Assembly (NCBI RefSeq): GCF_964340395.1
Contig: NC_135569.1
Location: 16,448,519-16,512,518 of the forward strand
DNA: 64,000 bases
Reading direction: 5' to 3'
Source of the DNA: Glandiceps talaboti
Lineage: Eukaryota; Hemichordata; Enteropneusta; Spengelidae
The position numbers and the translations under genes are program-made. Below the pieces are notes generated by a model. The model saw only the letters and a program-made list of their open reading frames with translations, was not told where the DNA came from and did no database searches. Shown in pieces: positions 57,721 through 64,000 of the stretch (its first letter is position 1; each line of letters begins with the position of its first letter).

Positions 57721-58769
57721 TAAAATGACATATTTTTCAAAAATATCCCAGAGGAATAAGGAGAAAGATTTGGAATGTGAAGGCTTGTTATTGACCTAAC
57801 TAAAGAACTAATCAATAAACTAACTTGCTAACAAACTAACAAACTAATTAACTAACTACATGATGCAAGTTTTCACACTTCCAACAAATTTCTTACTTAT
57901 TGCTATTCTGAATGTTTAAAGACAAATGTTACTGCCATTAATTAGGTCCTTATTGTGTATATAACTAGACTACAGTATCTGACAGTTGTGCATGGTTTGG
58001 TTTACGCCGGTCCATTCATTCAGAGGTATACATGAACACTATGGATAATTTTCAATTTCATCTTAGCATACATTTCAAGCTGAAGTTTTTAAGGTTTCAA
58101 TAAAAAGCTCATCATGCATGGATGATAAGATTGTAGACACTCAAATGATGTCACTATCTATTAAGCTTAAAGAGTCAGTAGAGAAAAATACATTTTAATG
58201 ACAAACATGTCCACCATTCCACCATTTTTGCCAAGGTCACAAGACAAACTTTTAAGTAATATGTATATGTACCTGACATTTGTCCTAAGTTTGGTTGGAA
58301 TCAGCTATTCATGCCAGACATGTATATATATACTTGACAGACTAACTACACAGTCGGTCAGTCAGTCAGTCAGTCAGCCACCTTGATTAAATTCTTCTGT
58401 TAGCCAGTAATTAGTGTGCTTGTTAGCTGTGGAACCCCCCCCCCCCCTCCCGTTTTACTCAATGACAGCCGTCTTTTTAGTGAACAATTGTGATTTACTA
58501 TTTAACTCAAAAGCATTAATACACGAAGACTATGTTAATCTATTATCTATTTGAGGGGAGTATGTTGTCAATGAAGATGTTGTAGTTAAAAATCAATATT
58601 TACAGCATAACTAAAAAATTGAAATACATACAGACTCCATTCGAGTGTCTGCCCCATATTATCAGCAAGCTGTCTTTTCAGATTTTGACCTTGACATTGT
58701 ACTTCAGGGTCAGTTATCTAAATCAAGTCATTTCTTGTATTGAGTTTTAGAAGTATGATATGAGTGAGT
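57721..58769. repeat. Non-genic stretch with small repeats
   Basis: CTAACAAACTAA runs at 57810-57860, (AGTC)n at about 58352-58378, a C13 run at 58433 and another TGACCTTGACATT block at 58686. No gene recognised. Confidence 0.5.
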
Positions 58770-59450
58770 TTACAGAGATCAAAAAAGGAGTGTGACAAGG
58801 ATGTTTGTTTTCCCCGGACCTCTTCAACCTTTATAGTGAAATGATTTGTGAGAATTAAATGAAAACAGTGGTTTTGTAATTGGTGGACATAATGTTAACA
58901 ACTTACTGTATGCAGATGACACAGTATTGGTTTCTGAATCTCAAGAGAAACTACAAGAACTGTTAGACAAAGTTGAAGAGGGGAGCAAGAAAAAAGGATT
59001 GTCAATCAATTGCATGGTGGGAAGCAAAAGTGAAAGCCCAAAGTTTGAATTGAAGGTTGGTGGAGCATAAATTACAGGCAACAGAAATGTGGTTTTACAG
59101 AAGAATGATGAAAATATCATGGCTGATCACATAACAAATGAGGAGGTTTTAAGAAGAGCTGGCACACAGAAGAAACTGATGAAAACCATTAGAGAAAAGG
59201 ACAGCTCAAGTTCTTAGGACACATTATGAGGAAAGAAGGATTAGAAGAATTAATGCTAACTGGTCATGTAAATGGGAATTGAAGTAGAGGAAGACAACGC
59301 ATGACATACCTCAAAAGCTAAAAGTAAATGGATGGAAGAACGAATTCCTAAAACAGAAGTAGCAGAGTTAAAAATTCTCAGAACAGCAAAGGACAGAAAT
59401 CTGTGTAGATCCATGGTCACTAACATTCTTAAAGGATATGACAGATAGAG
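58770..59450 (+). mobile_element. Degenerate LINE reverse-transcriptase fragment with internal deletion
   Basis: Plus-strand text reads, across frame breaks, QGCLFSPDLFNLYSEMI, then LLYADDTVLVSESQEKLQEL, KKKGLSINCMVGSKSES, then RRMMKISW, DHITNEEVLRRAGTQKKLMK, LKFLGHIMRKEGLEELMLTG and SRGRQRM. These are RT motifs (Q-G-C-x-x-S-P, Y-A-D-D) and the C-terminal L-K-F-L-G-H block of a non-LTR family. Text between the thumb and D-H-I-T-N is missing. Confidence 0.8.
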
Positions 59451-59475
59451 AGAGAGAGAGAGAGGGGGGGGGGGG
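59446..59475. repeat. (GA)n plus poly-G
   Basis: Eight AG units followed by a G run at the 3' end of the LINE fragment, possibly its tail. Confidence 0.85.
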
Positions 59476-59599
59476 AATATCACTTCGTTATTTTATGATG
59501 TCCGCTTTAGTATTCACATTCCACATGATTTAGATATATAGAAAGTTTGAGTTAAAGTCCACTTTAACTAAAAATTGATAAACTTAATAATTATTTATT

Positions 59600-61255
59600 A
59601 AGCAGGTATTTAAGTAGTGGATAGGTAGGTAGACCGACAGGTAGGTAGGTGTAAGATAAATATGTAGGTAGGTTGGTATTTAAATTATAGGTAGGTGGGT
59701 GGGTTAGTAGGTAGGTAGATAGGTAGGTAGATAAGCTGGTATTTAAATTGTAGGTAGGTAGGTAGGTAGGTAGGTAGGTGTAAGATAAATATGTAGGTAG
59801 GTTGGTATTTAAATTATAGGTAGGTGGGTGGGTTAGTAGGTAGGTAGGTAGGTAGGTAGGTAGGTAGGTAGGTAAGCTGGTATTTAAATTGTAGGCAGGT
59901 AGGTAGGTAGGTAGGTAGGTAGGTAGGTAAGCTGGTATTTAAATTGTAGGTAGGTGGGTGGGTTAGTAGGTAGGTAGATAGGTAGGTAGGTAGGTAAGCT
60001 GGTATTTAAATTGTAGGTAGGTAGGTAGGTAGGAAAGTAGGTAGGTAGGTAGGTAGGTAGGAAAGTAGGTAGGTAGGTAGGTAGGTAGGTAGGTAGGTAG
60101 GCTGGTATTTAAATTGTAAGTAGGTAGGTAGGAAAGTAGGTAGGTAGATAGGTAGGTAGATAAGCTGGTATTTAAATTGTAGGTAGGTAGGTAGGTAGGT
60201 AGGTAGGTAGGTAGGCAGGTATTTAAATTGTAGGTAGGTAGGTAGGTAGGTAGGTAGGCAGGTATTTAAATTGTAGGTAGGTAGGCAGGTATTTAAATAT
60301 TAGGTAGGTAGGGAGGTAGGTAGGCTGGTATTTAAATATTAGGTAGGTAGGTAGGTAGGTAGGCTGGTATTTAAATATTAGGTAGGTAGGTAGGCTGGTA
60401 TTTAAATATTAGGTAGGTAGGTAGGTAGGTAGGTAGGCTGGTATTTAAATATTAGGTAGGTAGGTAAGTAGGCTGGTATTTAAATATTAGGTAGGTAGGT
60501 AGGTAGGTAGGTAGGTAGGTAGGTAGGTAGGCGGGTATTTAAATATTAGGTAGGTAGGTAGGTAGGTAGGTAGGCTGGTATTTAAATATTAGGTAGGTAG
60601 GTAGGTAGGTAGGTAGGTTGGTATTTAAATATTAGGTAGGTAGGTAGGTAGGCTGGTATTTAAATATTAGGTAGGTAGGTAGGTAGGCTGGTATTTAAAT
60701 ATTAGGTAGGTAGGTAGGTAGGCTGGTATTTAAATATTAGGTAGGTAGGTAGGTAGGTAGGGAATTAGGTAGGCTGGTATTTAAATATTAGGTAGGTAGG
60801 TAGGTAGGTAGGTAGGCTGGTAATTAAATATTAGGTAGGTAGGTGGGTAGGTAGGTAGGCTGGTATTTAAATATTAGGTAGGTAGGTGGGTAGGTAGGTA
60901 GGCTGGTATTTAAATATTAGGTAGGTAGGTGGGTAGGTAGGGAATTAGGTAGGCTGGTATTTAAATATTAGGTAGGTAGGTAGGTAGGTAGGTAGGCTGG
61001 TATTTAAATATTAGGTAGGTAGGTAGGTAGGTAGGTAGGCTGGTATTTAAATATTAGGTAGGTAGGTGGGTAGGTAGGGAATTAGGTAGGCTGGTATTTA
61101 AATATTAGGTAGGTAGGTAGGTAGGTAGGTAGGCTGGTAATTAAATAATTGGTGGGTAGGCCGTTAGATAGATATAAGATAGGTAGGCAGGCGGGTAGTA
61201 GGTAGTTAGGCATTGAGGGAAGTGGGTAGGTAGGTATAGTTAGTTAGGCTGGCAG
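59600..61255. repeat. GGTA compound satellite with AT-rich punctuations
   Basis: Blocks of (GGTA)n of variable n (2-11) are separated by GGCTGGTATTTAAATATTA or, in the left third, GCTGGTATTTAAATTGTA. About 30 such composite units are present. GGGAATTAGGTAGG variants near 60760, 60940 and 61075 show that blocks of several units have themselves been duplicated. Confidence 0.95.
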
Positions 61256-61299
61256 GTAGGTTTTCTCCCTTCAATGGTTTGTCTTGACATACCTTTTTG

Positions 61300-63345
61300 T
61301 TCTTATTTGGCATGTTTGCTGGGCTTTTCAATGACTCAAAAAATCTCGCGGTTTGGAGTGTTCCGCAGACAAGATTAAATTCCAGCCATGTGCTGTATTG
61401 CATTCACCCTCATGGTGTTGTTAGGCTTCACTCATGTGGGCTAATCTGTCTACTCCCATAAATACAAGCTTGGTCACTTCCAGGGCTCAAATTATCCAGG
61501 TACAAGGTACAAAATATGCATGATGCGAGTGAAAGTTGCGAGTAGCAAGTGGCGAAATACACCACTGGCGAGTGGTGAAAAGTTACGCTTGAGAATGGTG
61601 ACAATGTATCACTTGCGAGTAGTGAAAAGTGACGCTTGTGAGTGGTGACAATGTATCACTTGCTAGTATAAAACCGTGTCTAGCATTCTGTGGCTCTCAC
61701 AGCTCTCATATCAACCCCAACAGGGACTTGGCCAGGAGATCGGTCCTGCTGGTTAAATAGTGCTGCTTTCCCGTAACTTTATTGATATAGCAAGTGGCGA
61801 AATACACCACTTGCGAGTGGTGAAAAGTTACGCTTGCGAGTTGTGACAATGTATCACTTGCGAGTAGTGAAAAGTGACGCTTGTGAGTGGTGACAATGTA
61901 TCACTTGCTAGTATAAAACCGTGTCTAGCATTCTGTGGCTCTCACAGCTCTCATATCAACCCCAACAGGGACTTGGCCAGGAGATCGGTCCCGCTGGTTA
62001 AATAGTGCTGCTTTCCCGTAACTTTATCGATATAGCTAGTGACTACAGTGACTTCGAGCTTTGTCTTACTGTGGAATGATGCTACCTTGCACTGAAGGAC
62101 AGCCCAAGCTTTCTGCTGTGAAATGGTGAGGTTCTCCATGGTACATTCATGTTGGAAAGAATGAGAGAAATGATCTTCCTCACCCTACAGTCAAACTTTT
62201 ATACCATTTCTTTGTTATAACCCGGAATAATAGCGTAGTTGTTTTATAAATTGGCATAATAACATTAAAAAAATGTCGCAGAGTTGACTATTGTTCTGCC
62301 GGTAGCTTTTTAGAGGTTGGAGGCGTGAATGGCAATTCTTATATTGTTGCACTAACTTTCATGGAACCGAAACGGTAATTATTCCATAGACAGAAGACCC
62401 TTTTACTCTCTATGGTTATTCAGACAAGAAGCTTGGATTTTAAAAAAAAAATTAAAAAATGAATAATTATATCGACGCTGACAACACAGAACTTCGACTG
62501 AAATTCAACTGCGGTCGTATGTGATCAAATAGGTCACTTGAGGTCATTTGCGTTCTGACAAGTTTTACCCATGAGTTCGTGTAAGCATGGAAGTATAACC
62601 CCACAAGGTTTTTAAACAAATATTCGTGGTCTTGTAACAAATGGAGAGTTTATAGCAAACAATGGAATGACGACAACAGACTAACTGGCGATGTTGTTGA
62701 ACGAAAAAACTTTATGATTTGAAGTAACTTTATAGTAAGACCGCCAAACACTGGCCGTAGTTTATTAGTCAAAGCAGTGTATACAATGAATAAAACAAAG
62801 CCCAACGGGTCTTGCTCCGGATGTTTATGTAGCGTTGATCGACTCGAGTAGCGTTGAGCTATCGAGTAGCATCGTAAATTCATTCAGTGTTCTTGGTCGA
62901 ACGCGACTACAAATACTTTCCCCATCCATAGGAATTTCATTTTTTATTCATCTAAAAAGCATGTCCCCCAAGACATTTGGATAATGGACGGTTTACACAC
63001 AGTGGCTTCGGGATGTACAGCGGTAAGTACAACGTTACTATTGGTACTATCGTACTTACCAAAGCCACCATGCTGCTACCTAGCTAGCGAGGCCAATCAC
63101 GAGGCTCCAATCACTGGTAACACTGTCGATGTCATGCCATCATGATCATCAAACATCAAACCTTTAACCATTAGCCACTCACAAGTCATACATTGTCACC
63201 ACTCGCAAGCGTCACTTTTCACTACTCGCAAGTGATACATTTCACCACTCGCAAGCGTCACTTTTCACCACTCGCAAGTAGCACATTTCGCCACTTGCTA
63301 CTCGCAAGGTACGCCAGTGCAGGTAGATTTCAAAATTGAGGTGCA
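61300..63345. mobile_element. CACTCGCAAG-family element, long copy
   Basis: Left part matches the complement of 54674-54975 (CTCATGGTGTTGTTAGGCTT, AATACAAGCTTGG, CCAGGGCTCAAATTATCC). GCGAGTGGTGAAAAGTTACG-type motifs lie at 61560-61660 and 61800-61900, and their complement (CACCACTCGCAAGCGTCACT) at 63195-63310, so the element carries inverted motif clusters near both ends. A 246-bp direct duplication fills 61544-62035. The frames inside (61951-62139, 62650-62883 on the minus strand) are not recognised. Confidence 0.65.
61544..62035. repeat. 246-bp direct duplication inside the CACTCGCAAG element
   Basis: AGCAAGTGGCGAAATACACC at 61544 recurs at 61790, followed in both by TATAAAACCGTGTCTAGCAT, ACAGGGACTTGGCCAGGAG and TGCTGCTTTCCCGTAACTTT with few differences. 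Confidence 0.9.
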
Positions 63346-64000
63346 CACTGTACATATCAATTGTCACTGGAAAAACTGTACAAATCTCCTCAGAATAACA
63401 AAAAGCACACAGAGTGGTTGTTTTTGATGATTAAGTTTGAATTTTGAAGTAACAGAAGGATTTAATCAACATTAATTGATATATTTACTCATAGACCCTC
63501 CACCAACACTGCAACAGGATACACATCAAAGGATCTCTAAATGTTTATTGTATGATGTTTGTTTGTATACATTAAGCTACATAAGCATTTCCTGTCCATT
63601 TCTGTGTTGTTTACAGTCACTGTGACTCAATGATAGTTGCTAGCTATCCGACATGTTTTTCACTAAATTTTCTGACCATTTCGAAGTTTATAACTGGTTG
63701 AAGACCCAACAAGATATATAGTATTTTAGGTAATCATACATAGTCTTGTCGTGTATTTTGTTGTTCTCTGGTGTGAAAAGAAGAATAGATCACGTAAGCT
63801 GTCCATTGTTTGCAATTGTTGCAGTATGCTTTGAGTACAGTGTTTCGTTCATTAGGGTTGTTACTGGATTTCTCTGTCAGAAATGATTCTTGAAGTTTTG
63901 AGTCTATTTATTGATGCTTTTTATCACATGTTAATATTTTAGGCTGCCTTCATTGATCAGGATTAGGCGTGTTATCGTAACTACATCAAAATAAAATGTA
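63346..64000. other. AT-rich stretch, nothing recognised
   Basis: No gene, repeat family or RNA gene recognised up to the window edge. Confidence 0.5.

Overview
The window looks like a piece of a repeat-rich, AT-rich metazoan nuclear genome. It has spliced exons with GT/AG borders, many non-LTR retrotransposon fragments, small inverted-repeat DNA transposons, and very long micro- and minisatellites. Nothing bacterial or organellar is seen: no operons, no dense coding. The dispersed repeats and a spectrin sequence fairly close to vertebrate alpha-spectrin suggest a marine invertebrate (invertebrate deuterostome or lophotrochozoan), but the sequence alone does not fix the phylum.

The only host gene I can name is an alpha-spectrin (SPTAN1-like) locus on the plus strand, about 19.5-42.1 kb. 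Recognisable exons cover part of a repeat upstream of the SH3 domain (19948-20400), the repeat just before the SH3 domain (26005-26154 and 29258-29350), the first half of the SH3 domain (six copies), the second half (two copies), the repeat after the SH3 domain (six copies, two with a 108-bp in-frame deletion), the linker exon following that repeat (four intact copies plus one broken), and the next repeat (two broken pieces). The locus is scrambled. A 1.64-kb unit holding SH3-first-half, linker and post-SH3-repeat exons is repeated four times in tandem (30.8-37.1 kb). A 1.84-kb unit holding SH3-second-half and shortened-repeat exons is repeated twice (38.1-41.4 kb). An extra SH3-first-half exon lies upstream of its expected position (23153-23293). 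All intact exons have compatible splice phases, so a path of about 1,191 codons stays open from 19948 to 41197, but the next exons carry a nonsense change and frameshifts. The SH3 halves have lost the usual ligand-binding aromatic residues. The locus is either a decaying partial duplicate of alpha-spectrin or a strongly reshaped paralogue.

Layout: 0-19.5 kb, repeats and transposons (a 1.2-kb foldback, a 650-bp tetranucleotide tract, TAGCACAACTG-family and GGACTTATGG-family elements, a hAT-like insertion) plus one weak two-exon candidate on the minus strand; 19.5-42.1 kb, the spectrin locus with transposons and LINE pieces in its introns; 42.1-46 kb, mostly featureless; 46.05-48.06 kb, a 48-bp minisatellite of about 42 units; 48.5-54.7 kb, TAGCACAACTG-family elements, one carrying a Harbinger-like element that itself carries another inverted-repeat element; 55.5-59.5 kb, broken LINE reverse-transcriptase pieces; 59.6-61.25 kb, a GGTA-based compound satellite; 61.3-63.3 kb, an element rich in CACTCGCAAG motifs.

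All calls were made by eye from the sequence and from knowledge of the families; no alignment, database search or expression data were available.
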